Shown: positions 22,330 through 33,301 of the stretch, in pieces
Layout of the letters: the number at the start of each line of letters is the position of its first letter
Position numbering within the stretch: the stretch's first letter is position 1
Source: Temnothorax longispinosus
Lineage: Eukaryota; Arthropoda; Insecta; Hymenoptera; Formicidae
Length of the DNA stretch: 64,000 nucleotides
NCBI RefSeq assembly: GCF_030848805.1
Contig: NC_092359.1
Coordinates: 14,683,102-14,747,101 of the forward strand
Reading direction: 5' to 3'
Notes under the pieces: generated by a model
Databases searched by the model: none
The model's input: only the letters and a program-made list of their open reading frames with translations
What the model was told of the DNA's origin: nothing
Position numbers and translations under genes: made by a program

Positions 22330-22575
22330 AAAGACCTTGAAAAAAATATTAAAACAAAAAAAAATTTTGTGGACACATTTCGATCTCGAAGCTAATCCTC
22401 CTGGGCCTCCTGACGAAAACGAAATAGCCTCGAAGACTGGTCTGCCACGGCCTGAAATAACAAAATGGTATCAAAAGCGGCTAATTCAACATCAACAAGA
22501 ATTGCAGCGAGGGACGCCATATGGGACGATCAGAGTCGCCGAATATCAAACCGGGCAGGCGGGATACGCGTTAAC
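22330..22575 (+). pseudogene. Homeodomain-like HTH fragment, copy 2
   Basis: A frame with FDLEANPPGPPDENEIASKT and GLPRPEITKWYQKRL shows the same helix 2/3 layout as copy 1. The flanking sequence matches copy 1. No complete gene surrounds it. It could be part of a transposon protein with an HTH or of a dead homeobox gene. Confidence 0.4.
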
Positions 22576-22689
22576 CCCTAATCTGAGCTCAGTAAAATTT
22601 GTCTTTGTTTATTTGTCGTGCGGTTGCAACCGATATATCATTCTTCCTTTATTTCTTAAAGTTCAATTACTTAATTCACGTCGATAAAA

Positions 22690-23093
22690 ACTGATTGTCA
22701 TTTGCCCGAGAAAACAATCTTTCGCTTAATACGTATTTGCGACAATCATATTCCATACTTGCGTTATTTATATTACGACATTTATTTGCGTTCAGAATTA
22801 TTTCACGTTAGTTTTAATTAAAGATTCCTTCGCACGTTCGCGTATTTCATAACGTCTAATGTATAAATATGTGACAATACGCATTTCCAGCTGCTGCTCG
22901 ATCAGTTGCAAAACAGAGAACCAAACAGAGAACAAAATTCCCGTGTAGAATTTTGCATACAACAATATCAAGAAGTATCGTAGGAAGTACGCCGGTTGCA
23001 GAGTTTATTGACAGAACTTCAAAATATGGTATTGAGAATATCTCTGCGCCGTAATCGCCGTAATCGACACTAGGTACTCCAACGGAAGAAACA
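22690..23093 (+). other. Region left of the Gypsy primer site (expected 5' LTR position)
   Basis: A 5' LTR should end just before 23094, but this sequence shows no clear similarity to the putative 3' LTR at 31159-31450. No gene seen. Confidence 0.4.
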
Positions 23094-23111
23094 TGGCGCC
23101 CGAACAGGGAC
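23094..23111 (+). other. Gypsy primer-binding site, tRNA-Lys type
   Basis: TGGCGCCCGAACAGGGAC is the 18-base complement of the 3' end of tRNA-Lys, used to prime minus-strand synthesis in many LTR elements. It sits 40 bp before the gag ATG. Confidence 0.85.
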
Positions 23112-23150
23112 CTGATCCGTGAGACACGGGTTCGTTCTCCCATCTAACTC

Positions 23151-24107
23151 ATGAAGAGCTGGATCTACCAATTATCGAAAGCCGAGTTGGCGGCCGAATT
23201 AGAAAGGCTAGAGGTCGACCCCAGCGGCACGATCGAGACTCTCCGACACAGACTACGAGATTTCGTGGACGCTAACCCGAAGTACAGATACTCCGTGAAG
23301 AAGGACGAGCCGGAGGACATAATGGCCAATGATCAAACGAACAACCGGCCCGACCCGGCGAAGGTCATGGATCAAATCCGGAAGTGGGGATGCCACTTCG
23401 ACGGAAAGGACCCACTCGCGTTCCTAGAACGAGTGGAGGAATTACGCCAAGGATACGGGTACTCCGGAGACCAGCTCCTACTGGGACTACCGGAGCTGCT
23501 ACGAGGAGATACTCTCCTCTGGTACCGCAATAATCAGGTGGCATGGGACTCCTGGGAGGATTTTCAAAGAGAGTTCCGCAACCAGTTCTTACCCCGGCGA
23601 TACCGCGCGCAGCTGTCGCGGGAAATCCAGGGAAGGTTTCAAAAACCTGACGAGCCTTTTCACAAATACGCGACGGCACTCCTTACGAACATGCGACGAG
23701 CCGGAGGGTTTTCACCGGACGAACAACTCGAACGGCTCTACGATAACATGAGTCCCGAGTATAAATATTACATCCGCCTGGATGACGTCACCAGTCTGGG
23801 AGACCTACACGCACGCGCCGCGGAATATGAAGCTATCGAAGAGCAAAACCGCGAGCGAAAGTCAGAGCGAAGGACTTCGGCCACTACTCCGTCCGTTGCC
23901 AGTACAACGTATAACCGGGAGGAGTGCTGCTGGCGCTGTAAACAGCGCGGACACACCCGGTTAGACTGCAAACGGCCGGCCAAGAAGTTCTGCTCTCGAT
24001 GCGGCAAGGACGGCGTCCTCACCCGCGATTGTCACCCGACGCCGGGAAACGCCGCACGGGCCGGGGGCGAAGCCGCCGCCACCCGGACCCCGCCACCGTC
24101 CGAGTAA
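23151..24107 (+). CDS. gag: Gypsy-type Gag polyprotein
   Basis: Uninterrupted 318-codon frame. The N-terminus (ELAAELERLEVDPSGTIETL) resembles a SAP-like helix pair; the middle is a retrotransposon capsid region (FDGKDPLAFLERVEELRQGY, then WEDFQREFRNQFLP and FQKPDEPFHKYA); the C-terminus has two zinc knuckles (CWRCKQRGHTRLDC and CSRCGKDGVLTRDC, the second lacking the usual H). Gag packages the element's RNA. It overlaps pol by about 100 bp in a different frame, so pol would be made by frameshifting. The loss of the second knuckle's His is a possible decay mark. Confidence 0.9.
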   Translation: MKSWIYQLSKAELAAELERLEVDPSGTIETLRHRLRDFVDANPKYRYSVKKDEPEDIMANDQTNNRPDPAKVMDQIRKWGCHFDGKDPLAFLERVEELRQGYGYSGDQLLLGLPELLRGDTLLWYRNNQVAWDSWEDFQREFRNQFLPRRYRAQLSREIQGRFQKPDEPFHKYATALLTNMRRAGGFSPDEQLERLYDNMSPEYKYYIRLDDVTSLGDLHARAAEYEAIEEQNRERKSERRTSATTPSVASTTYNREECCWRCKQRGHTRLDCKRPAKKFCSRCGKDGVLTRDCHPTPGNAARAGGEAAATRTPPPSE

Positions 24108-26676
24108 CTTACCAGCCTCGGCCGCACATCTCCGTCCGCATACGACACCGCGCTATGCGGGCGTTGATCGACACTGGCTCGGAGGTATCCTTTATTAATA
24201 CGGACATCGCCCGCTACGCGGAGAACCTCGGATTCCCGACCCGACAGGGGACAAGTTCCGTTCATCTGGCGGACGGAGGGTCCATCACAATACCCGGGAC
24301 CATGACGCTCCCGGTAAAGATTGGCCGGAAGGTGCTGGAGCACGACTTCTTGATTATGCCATCGTTACAAAGCGTCGTGTTAATCGGCGTCGACTTATGG
24401 GCCCAGACCGGGATCGTGCTACGGGCGACCGCACCGCGCAAAGATGCACCGACCTCCGCATGCGGAGCCGTAGCCCAGGGACTGGCCTCCCGAACCCCCG
24501 ACGAGGAACGCCGCCTCCAGGAATTCCTGCTCACGGAACTCGCCCTATTCGAAGACATCCGCGGCCCGACCGACCGGATCTCGCACCAGATCCGGGTTAA
24601 GACCAACCGGCCCATTAAACAGCGATACCGACCCAGGAACCCGGCCATGCAGGCAGTTATCGACCGGGAGGTGGAAAAGATGGAACGCGAGGGCGTGATC
24701 GAGCCTTCCCACGGAGCTTGGAGCTCGCCTATCGTGTTGGTCCGGAAGAAAGACGGGTCGTATCGGTTCTGTATCGACTTCCGGCAAGTAAACGAAGTCA
24801 CGGAAAAAGACGCATACCCCCTGTCACAAGTGCAGGCCACTTTGGATAAACTGCGGGAAGCCCGATACCTATCGACGCTAGACCTGAAGAATGGGTACTG
24901 GCAGATACCGTTGGCGCCCGATAGCCGGCCAGTCACCGCCTTTACGGTCCCAGGGAAAGGCCTCATGCAATTCCGGGTAATGCCTTTCGGCCTACACTCC
25001 GCACCAGCTACCTTCCAAAGACTACTCGACGAAATACTGGGGCCGGACCTAGCACCACATGTCCTTGTCTACCTGGACGACATTATCGTGGTCAGCCGCA
25101 CCTTTGAAGAACACCTCCGGCTACTAGGCGAAGTGTTCCGCCGCCTCCGAGAAGCGAGACTCCGCCTGAATCCAGAAAAGTGCCATTTCTGCCGGGACCA
25201 ACTCCGCTACTTAGGCCACATCGTGGACCGCTATGGCCTCCGCACCGACCCAGATAAAGTGAGCGCCGTGGCCCAATGGCCGGCTCCGACCACCGTACGC
25301 AAGGTACGACAGTTCTTGGGCATGGCCTCATGGTACCGGCGATTCGTCGCAAATTTCTCGACGGTAGCCGCCCCGCTCACCCGGCTGACGAGGAAGGGAG
25401 TAAAGTGGACCTGGGGTCCAGACGAAGAGAGCGCCTTTGAGCGACTGAAGGAGGCACTGACCTCCGCCCCCGTACTGGCTTGCCCGGACTTCGATCGCCG
25501 GTTCGTGCTCCAGACGGACGCCAGCGCATACGGACTGGGAGCCGTGCTAACCCAGCACCAGGAGGACGGAGAGCGAGTAGTGGCGTATGCAAGCCGAACG
25601 CTCAACGGCGCGGAGAAGAACTATAGCGCCACCGAGCTAGAATGCCTCGCGATCGTATGGGGCATCCAGAAGATGCGGGGATACCTCGAGGGGTACTCCT
25701 TCACCGTGGTGACCGACCATCAGTCCCTCCGGTGGCTGCAACGCCTGGAAGAACCCACCGGCCGGTTGGGCCGGTGGCTGTTTGAACTGCAGCAGTACGA
25801 TTTCGATGTACGCTACCGAAAGGGCAGCCTCAATAAGGTCGCCGACGCGCTCTCACGCCAACCAGAGGTATGCGAGGCGCAGGCCGCCCCAAAGTGCCAA
25901 TGGTACCGGCGGATCCTGAATGGCGTGAAGCAGCGCCCCACCGAGTTTCCCGATTACCGCATCCAGAACGAGCGACTATATCGCCACATACTACATGACG
26001 TGGATTTTCGGGAGGTCGATCCGACGGAACAATGGAAGCAGTGCGTTCCGAAGGAGGAGCGGGCCCCGATCCTGCAGCGACACCACGAGGACCCCACAGC
26101 GGGCCACTTCGGGGTCGCTAAAACTATAGCCCGCATGGCCCGATTGTTCTATTGGCCGGGGATGTTCCAAGACATCACCCGCTATGTCCGGCAGTGCCCG
26201 ACTTGCCTGGCGCACAAGGCACCTACGACCAAACCGGCCGGGAACCTCCACACGGCACCCGTCACCGAGCCTTGGCGGCAAGTGACCCTAGATCTCGTCG
26301 GCCCGCTGCCCCGATCCACCCAGAGCCATACCTGGCTGCTAGTTATGCAGGACCGATTTTCGAAGTAGGTCGAACTTAAGCCCCTACGCCGGGCTACCGC
26401 CCCCGCCGTTACTAAGGCAATCCTCGACCGGATCGTATACCAACACGGGTGCCCCGACCAGATTATCTCCGACAACGGAACGCAATTAAAATCGGACCAA
26501 CTTAAGGGAGTATTACGGGCATTCCAGATCGAGCACCGAACTACCCCCGTGAGGGCGCCCCACTGCAACCCGGTTGAGCGCACCAACCGGACACTAAAAA
26601 CCATAGTCGCTCAGTATGTCGGAAAGAACCATCGGCACTGGGACAAACACCTCTCACCGCTGCAGTTCGCGTATAA
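24050..26676 (+). pseudogene. pol: Gypsy-type Pol (protease, RT, RNase H, integrase), interrupted
   Basis: Domains in order: aspartic protease (LIDTGSEVSF, about 24166), reverse transcriptase (KDGSYRFCIDFR, catalytic YLDDIIVV at about 25070), RNase H (QTDASAYGLGAV, TELECLAIVWG, VTDHQSLRW), integrase zinc domain (HH...CPTCLAHK) and integrase core with LDLVGP, ISDNGTQ and NPVERTNRTLK. The frame is shifted by -1 relative to gag. One in-frame TAG at 26366-26368 falls where Trp is usual after RFSK, and the frame is then cut at 26676 by a Harbinger transposon; a short integrase continuation (NHGREL) resumes after 30984. The element was therefore nearly intact when the Harbinger landed. Dead as it stands. 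Confidence 0.9.
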
Positions 26677-26854
26677 TGGAGGATTCACACTGAGTCCGGC
26701 GTCCGACATACGACATCCGACGTCCGACGTCCGATTGGTCGTACGTTAAAAGCAGTTCAAATTGTGCACGATCAGCACATACGATTAGTAATCGGATCCC
26801 GTATACAAATATCAAAGTATAACCTAAACACAAAGGATTTTGAAAGCGTTTAAA

Positions 26855-28293
26855 ATGGATATTTCAATGCTTTTAAGAAAAAAAAGAAAACTATTAAATT
26901 TGTTATTGAAGATAAATCAATTACAGAGAATAAATCAAATAAGAAATAAAGAGAAAAAGAGAAAAAGAGTATGGATTAGAGCATGTATTCTTGGACGAGA
27001 AATTAGAGGTGAAGCTTCAATATTGGTGCAAGAAATGCGTTTTCGGGACGTGGTTTGGTATTATAATTATACACGAATGATGCCTGATTCTTTCGATGAA
27101 TTACTTAATTTAATTGAACCAATTATACGAAAACAAGAAACAAACTGTCGAAAACCAATTCCACCTGCTATCCGGTTGTTAATAACCTTGCGGTATGTTG
27201 ACATTATATATTATTATGTATTTTATCCTGTCAATGAAATATATTTTTATTTGTATATATATTTTTACTTTTATAATGTTATTCTATATTTACAGATATT
27301 TAGCATCTGGTGATTTAATGTCATCACTCGCAATGTCATATCGTTTAGGTAAATCTACTGTTTCTGGTATAATTCAAGAGACATGTGAAGCTATTTGGGA
27401 GACTTTGCAACATCGTGTTTTATTTCAACCTTCTCAACAACGATGGAAAGAGATAGCAGATGATTTTTCTACAAAATGGAACTTTCCGCATTGTATAGGA
27501 GCTGTCGATGGGAAGCATGTTGTAATACAAGTATGGCATATAAAAATTTTTGCATATTTTTATCTATATTAGATAAATTTTATCGATATTTAAAATAAAC
27601 ATTTTTTTACAGGCACCACCATATGCAGGGTCGACTTTTTACAATTATAAAGGGCAACACAGCATTGTTCTCATGGCAATAGTATCAGCATCTTATGAGT
27701 TTTTGATGGTCGATATTGGTGCCCAAGGAAGGCATCATGATGGAGGAATTTTTAAAGGATCTATTATGGGACAGCGATTTGAAAATAGACAAATGGAGTT
27801 ACCACCTCCATGTTCGCTGCCAAATTCTAATATTCTTGTTCCATATATACTTGTGGGTGATGCCGCTTTCCAACTTAATGAATATACTCTTAGACCATAT
27901 CCCGGTAATCGATTGAACAGAATTAGAGAAATATTTAATAAAAGACTGAGTCGAGCCAGGCGTGTTGTGGAAAATGCGTTTGGTATTATGGCTAGTAAAT
28001 GGAGGATTTATAGGAAACCTATTAATGCATCACTAAAAACAATTGAAAGCATAGTTAAAGCAACTGTCTGCCTTCATAATTTGTTATTATCAACGCCATA
28101 TTATGCAAATAGTATTAATACGTGTCAAAATTTTGTACAAGAAAATGCAACTGCTTTTGAAAATATTCGTTCAATGGGAAGTAATACACATTCGCGATTA
28201 GCAGCACAGATTAGAGATATATTTGCTCAATATTTTGTAGAAGTAGGCTCTGTACCTTGGCAAGATGCATATGTGTTAAATGCATCTACATAA
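26855..28293 (+). CDS. Harbinger DDE nuclease (HARBI1-like), 3 exons
   Basis: Exons 26855-27192, 27296-27530 and 27613-28293 join in phase to 417 codons; donors GTATGT and GTATGG and acceptors TTTACAG and TTTTACAG are good. The N-terminus is basic (MDISMLLRKKRKLLNLLLK) followed by the Harbinger block (EMRFRDVVWYYNY, RMMPDSFDELL) and TLRYLASGD across the first junction. The catalytic triad is visible: D in GAVDGKHV, D in LVGDAAF and E in RRVVENAFG. The HTH-like STVSGIIQETCEAIW lies between. It would cut and join transposon ends, with help from a DNA-binding partner. The exon 1 ATG was chosen over upstream sequence that has no ATG in frame. No break is seen; it may be functional. Confidence 0.9.
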
Positions 28294-29125
28294 AGCAATT
28301 TAATGTTATATTTTAAGAATCATAGCAATTACAAAATATTATATCTTTTTAGTATAAGTTGTATAAAAATAAAATGTACACATACAGGAAATAAATATAA
28401 ATGTTTTTTCTCTGAATAATATTTATTATAAATCTTTAAATCCTTTTCTTACATAATTATATATCTTAATGTAACATTTGTTATGTAATAAATTTTATTA
28501 TATAAAATTTATAATAATATAAACGAAATTTATATAATATAAAATTTATGTATGAATTTTTAACAAAACTTTTGGTTTTCTTTAAACGCAAATTATACAG
28601 CAAAAACTTAATATAATTTCTTGCTTTTAATGTCGTAATTCAACATTTTTGCAATGAATCAGAAGCTTTTAAAATAAAGAACTCAGTTATATAAACTTTA
28701 ACTTAAAATGGGTTTTGTATGTTTTGAGCTTAGTTTCACAAGTGTCGGTTAACTTTTAACCTTAGATTAACTCACTTTTCGTCTCCTAACATCTCCCTTA
28801 AAAAGAGACGAAGAATGAGTTAATCTAAGATTAAAAGTTAACCGACACTTGTGAAACTAAGCCTTAATGAAAAAAGTGAGTAAACATAAACTTAGTACAG
28901 TTTTGCTATGTTCATTTGAACATAGTTACATAAGATTAACCACATTGTATACTGTACGTAATATAATTGTACGTTTGCCTCTTTTAAACTTATTGTGATT
29001 ATAAAATTATAAAAAAATAGCGCTTCCTAACCTTGTGTGAACATAAACAATACTCATAAACAATAAACTCATATAGTCTCATCTTTGGTTTTTCCATTTT
29101 TGATAATTAAATATACGAATATTTC
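28294..29125. other. Convergent spacer between the two Harbinger genes, with a MITE
   Basis: AT-rich. AATAAA signals on the plus strand near 28366 and 28390 could terminate the nuclease transcript. The MITE at 28728-28863 is listed separately. Confidence 0.5.
28728..28863. mobile_element. Palindromic MITE inside the Harbinger
   Basis: GCTTAGTTTCACAAGTGTCG at the left is exactly mirrored at the right, followed inwards by GTTAACTTTTAA and TTAATCTAAG; the loop carries GTCTC/GAGAC. About 136 bp. Confidence 0.8.
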
Positions 29126-30724
29126 TCACTTATCTTGAAGTTCAAATACAAATGATAATATTTTTCTTTGACATTTTGAAAAGTCATCCTGTGATAATGT
29201 ACGAAGCTGTGTTGTTAAATAATTACAAAAAGTTATCACTGGATCAGATTTTGTAACGTTTATAGACTTATCTGTCGCTCTTATTTCTGACATAACAGAT
29301 TGCTGAAGTAATAATAAGTCATCATTCTCTTTGTTCGTATCTATACGTCGTTTCTTTCCTGCTTGCAGATATATATATACATGCACACATAAATACATAA
29401 GTAATTGCAATATATGTATAGAAAATATTAGGAATACAATATTCATAGATTTTATAAGTTAAAACATTCATACCTGACATTTGAACATTTGTCCTATCTA
29501 TATTCTTGCAGCTGCTATTCGGTATCTGTATATTTTTTAATATTTCAGATTTTTCTCTTTTTATAGACGGATTTCTCTTTTGTTGTGTTGATGAATAATC
29601 TGATGTTATCGATCTACGTTGATTAGAATAATCAACATTTTGTTGCTCAATATAATGTTTATCACTATTAGTACTGCAAGATGCAGGTAGCTGTATGTTA
29701 CTGAATGTCCTAAAAATTAATTAATTTAAACATCTTACTTAAAGACTATCATATAATAATATTATTTACGAACTTTCTACGCGTTACTGTTGGTCTCAAA
29801 AATCCTAGCAATTCAAAATATGGCCATGATACTGGTTTAGCCTTAGCTTCAGCACCGCTTCCACTTGGAATATACTTCTTTTGTTCGTTTAATTTCCTGA
29901 CGTAAGTATCTCGTAAATTACGCCACTTAGTATTCGCAGTACCTGGATGTAAATCTTAAAAAAGAAAAAAGACATAACATCTATATATAGCAATTCTAAA
30001 AATGTAAAAATTTCTAATTAATATATATAAAAACCGTTAAAATATACAATCAACAGACACAGGAAAGAGCCATTTACGGTCCAAGCTTGGATCTTAGGTA
30101 GCTTAATAATGTTTCTATATTATACGAGTATTTACTAAACTAATAAGTTGGAAAATATGCATATAATATAGAAATAATATTATTAAGCTACTTAAGATCC
30201 AAGCTTGGACTGTAAATTTCTCTTTCCTTTGTCTATTAATTAGAAAAAAAAATATTTTTCTTCTTTTCTGCAAAAATTGAACAACTTACTTAATATTTTA
30301 TCAATCTCTGACCATAAGAATTTAGTCACAGTTGGACCTCGTTTTTCATACGGTATAGTACTGTCCCACAATGGTGCCCGCTTAAAGACTTCATTAATTA
30401 ATTCTTCTATATTCTGGACTTCGTTAAATAGATGAGTTTCTTCAGTTGGTGATGTCAAATTTGAATCTTCATCAGAGTTTGCATCCAGCAATTTTGAATC
30501 TTCATCAGAGTTTGCATCCAGCAATTCACACACATGGTCATCTTCGATTATATATAAGCCACAATCTCCGCAAAGCTTGTACTAAAATGTGATAAATTAA
30601 ATGTTATATACACTAATTTATTAAATAATATAAATATAAAAAAAAATGAAAAAACGTACATAACCTAGAATACATTTAAATATATTTTATGATAAGCTTT
30701 ATTAATTACCGTATTGTCATCCAT
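29126..30724 (-). CDS. Harbinger partner protein with MADF and BESS domains, about 6 exons
   Basis: Exon 1 (30724 down to about 30710, MDDNT) ends in a GTAATT donor; exon 2 starts at about 30582 after TTTTAG and codes YKLCGDCGLYIIEDDHVCEL, a tandem LLDANSDED repeat and the start of a MADF domain (LINEVFKRAPLWD). Exon 3 (about 29955 to 29774) completes it (NTKWRNLRDTYVRKL, then PVSWPYFELLGFL). Exon 4 (about 29709 to 29477) is a polar linker; the last exon holds a BESS-like motif (FCNYLTTQLRTLSQDDF) and stops at 29126. MADF domains bind DNA and BESS motifs mediate protein contacts. In PIF/Harbinger elements a second, Myb/SANT/MADF-like protein brings the nuclease to the DNA; this gene fits that role. 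Exon borders are by eye. Confidence 0.8.
30060..30233. mobile_element. Palindromic MITE in the MADF gene intron
   Basis: AGGAAAGAG...GTCCAAGCTTGGATCTTA at the left mirrors TAAGATCCAAGCTTGGAC...CTCTTTCCT at the right, with AGCTTAATAAT inside. It lies in the intron between exons 2 and 3. Confidence 0.75.
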
Positions 30725-30983
30725 TATACAATCAAAATTCTTCTTAAAAAATATTCTTCTTATTAATCCTTCTTTCTCCTCTTTATTAATCCTTCTTATT
30801 CCTTCTTTCTTTCTGCTTGTCTGTGAATCTGTTGTACGTCGTACGAAAAACTTGACAAACATTTCGTACGACGAGCAGCATCGTACGATGAAAATGTCAC
30901 GTGATACACTCTCTAGAAATCGAGCTCTCCTATTGGATATCGGACGTCGTACGTCGGACGCCGGACGCAGTGTGAATCCTCCA

Positions 30984-31158
30984 TACACCGCCCGACACGA
31001 TGCCACCGAGTACACACCGGCGTACCTCAACCATGGACGGGAGCTCGCCCTCCCGCACCCGGAGGACCGCCGCCACGCAGCAAATGCGGCCCCTCGTAAG
31101 ACACCAGCGTCCCTAGCACACTACACCAGCGCCCTAATAGACAACCCCAGCGACGCCC
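30984..31158 (+). pseudogene. Gypsy integrase continuation after the Harbinger, truncated
   Basis: The frame resumes with TARHDATEYTPAYLNHGREL, the Gypsy integrase C-terminal block that follows QFAYN at 26676, and loses similarity after about 31080. A deletion has removed the rest of pol and the polypurine tract before the putative LTR. Confidence 0.75.
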
Positions 31159-31450
31159 TGTGTGGTGATTGGCTGACCCCCTCCAAGCGAGTAGGATATG
31201 ACGTACTATCCGGTAGCGGCGGCTACCGACGAGGATTCGTGTTCCGGCGTTCGCCCGAGATAGTCGCGTGCGGTCGTCGCGGATCTTTTGTACCCGAGTG
31301 CGCAATAAAGAGCCTTTCAGCATCGAGGAATGTACCCCTTGTGAACCCCTTCACTTCGCCTTCATATTTCCTATCCTGACAATATACCGGCCTTGCTATT
31401 GCCCGTTGGTTCCCTGCAATAACCTGTGGCCTAGCCGGCCATCTCTTACA
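31159..31450 (+). repeat. Putative Gypsy 3' LTR
   Basis: The stretch begins TGTGTGGTGATTGGC, contains an AATAAA (about 31305) and ends ATCTCTTACA. Base composition matches the Gypsy body. No matching 5' copy was found, so the call rests on position and TG...CA ends only. Confidence 0.4.
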
Positions 31451-32574
31451 GTACGTTACATAGGATAATACGACGTATCAATCTATTTCTTATATGTATT
31501 TGATTTTCTATGACTTATGCTTATTTATGTGTGATTATTTCTTTCATACGAATGGTCTAATTATCCGAATCTATTATGAATATTATGATGCAAGCTATGA
31601 TCTGACAAACAATTCTAATTGAAATTACATACAGTCCACGGAAACATTAAACGAATATCTCTTTTTGCGAAAGATCAGTATTTTGAATTCATTGAATGAG
31701 TTGAATATTACAAGTTGCAATTATTTATTCAAATTGAGAAAAGTACCATTCGTCTGAGAATTATTTTGTATATTATGTGACTTGCCATTTATTTCATGTG
31801 AACCATTTCAAACATGTTTAATGATTTATTACTTTGAATATTTATGTGAATATATGATCTCTCCCTCGAATAGTAAAGTGCGTGTGTCGTTGCCTCCTTT
31901 TATTAAATCACAAGCCTAGGCTTATGCGTGAGCTTGTACAAAACAAGGCCAAAATTACAAATAGAAAAAAAACAAGTAAATAAACATAATTTTGAAACCT
32001 GCATTTAACACAAAACCTAGCCTTGCAGAAAAAAAACATCTCTTGGATTTAGTTAATAAAAACCACATTCCAAAATATTATAGTAACTTCTATAAAAATT
32101 TATAACTCATAACTTGTAACGGTAATAATTCTTTATACTTGTGAAATTGTTGCAAATTAAAAAATTCTTTTCATAAAAAATGTGTATCTTTAAAATTTCC
32201 TATTTACATTATTTTCAGGTCGACGAAATTTGGGAATAGTGACTAAACTTCTAATAATTTGAAAAAATAATCATCATAAAACAATTTTGTTTTCTATCAA
32301 GAACGTCATATTTCAACTTAGGACACATTTCAAAATCAATTTATGTAGCAATAATGTCACAAGTGTGAATAAAAGTTGTTTTCTTGTTTTGGTAAACCTT
32401 TATCATGTTAGTGAAAAAAAGTAAGTGCTTCATGATTACTACTATTGATTACTCTACCAAATTATACCAATGTTTTTGTTGTGAAGTATTTGGTACCCGA
32501 ATGACAGTAATTCGAAACTTCAAATTGCGTTTTATAAAAAATAAGGTTTTTTGAGTTATGACGTTGTTGTATTA
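31451..32574. other. AT-rich non-coding DNA
   Basis: I see no exon, RNA gene or clear repeat here. Confidence 0.6.
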
Positions 32575-32774
32575 CATGAGCGGGTAAATGTTTACAATTA
32601 GGGCCCCACCTCCGATGACCTTGACCTTGACATATGTTGTCAAGGTCACCCTCCTGAGTGACCTTCAGAACGTTTTAGTCTCGGGGGTCGCTTCTTATTA
32701 AAAAGTTATAAACAAAAAAAGTTTGGAAAATATAGCAGCTATTTTGAGTATTGGAAGGCATAAATGACTAATAC

Positions 32775-33292
32775 TAGGTGCGCAACTAAGTTTCCGGGTT
32801 TTTTTTATCAATAAATACAAAAATGGTTTATTCAAAGTATCGTCCCTCGCTAGCTATACATTTTCGCCATCTCTCTGGCAATACATGAATACCGCGACGA
32901 TAAAACGACGCGTCTTTGGACCGAAACCATTTATCCAACCAATTTTGCACTTCTTCGAAATTGGTCAAGTGTAGCCCAGCCAAGCCATGCGCCATCGACC
33001 GAACAAGTGCTAATCGGAAGGCGCCAGGTCTGGCGAATACGGCGGGTGCGGTAGCAGATCCCATTTCAGCGTTTTGATCGTGTCCTGGACGCAAATGCTG
33101 TTTATTTGGCACAAAACTCGACATCTCCGTTGTTAGAAAAATGTTTTTGCTTTGCGATATGTGTTGGTATAACGACTGGTTTTGTTAACAGATGTCCAAG
33201 CTATAACTTCAGACAACTTCAAACATGTAAGTCGAGTACATGTGTTATTGGTGCCATTTATGTGTGAACCCGGAAACTTAGTTGCGCACCTA
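32775..33292 (-). mobile_element. mariner element, internally deleted
   Basis: The inverted ends TAGGTGCGCAACTAAGTTTC (32775) and its complement (to 33292) are bordered by TA. The minus strand encodes the first dozen residues of a mariner transposase (MSSFVPNKQHLR) fused by deletion to the C-terminal part containing the PPYSPDLAPSD signature in a second frame and, after a further frameshift and stop, RSMAHGLA...YRRGIHVLPERW to the end. Catalytic domain residues before the last Asp are deleted. Dead, 518 bp. Confidence 0.9.
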
Positions 33293-33301
33293 ATATATAT
33301 G

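Larger units (their letters stand above)
26677..30983 (+). mobile_element. PIF/Harbinger transposon, two genes, apparently complete
   Basis: The ends TGGAGGATTCACACTGAGTC and its near-perfect complement (ending 30983) are inverted over about 35 bp, including CGGCGTCCGAC. The left border is TAA and the right border TAC, close to the expected 3-bp duplication. Inside are a plus-strand DDE nuclease and a convergent minus-strand MADF/BESS gene, the usual two-gene layout. It sits in the Gypsy integrase gene; joining 26676 to 30984 restores continuity of that gene's alignment. Confidence 0.88.

Noticed and set aside
24032..26604. Several antisense open frames of 60-234 codons opposite Gypsy pol
   Set aside because: GC-rich coding DNA leaves few stops on the other strand; none shows a family motif and all lie within the pol domains.
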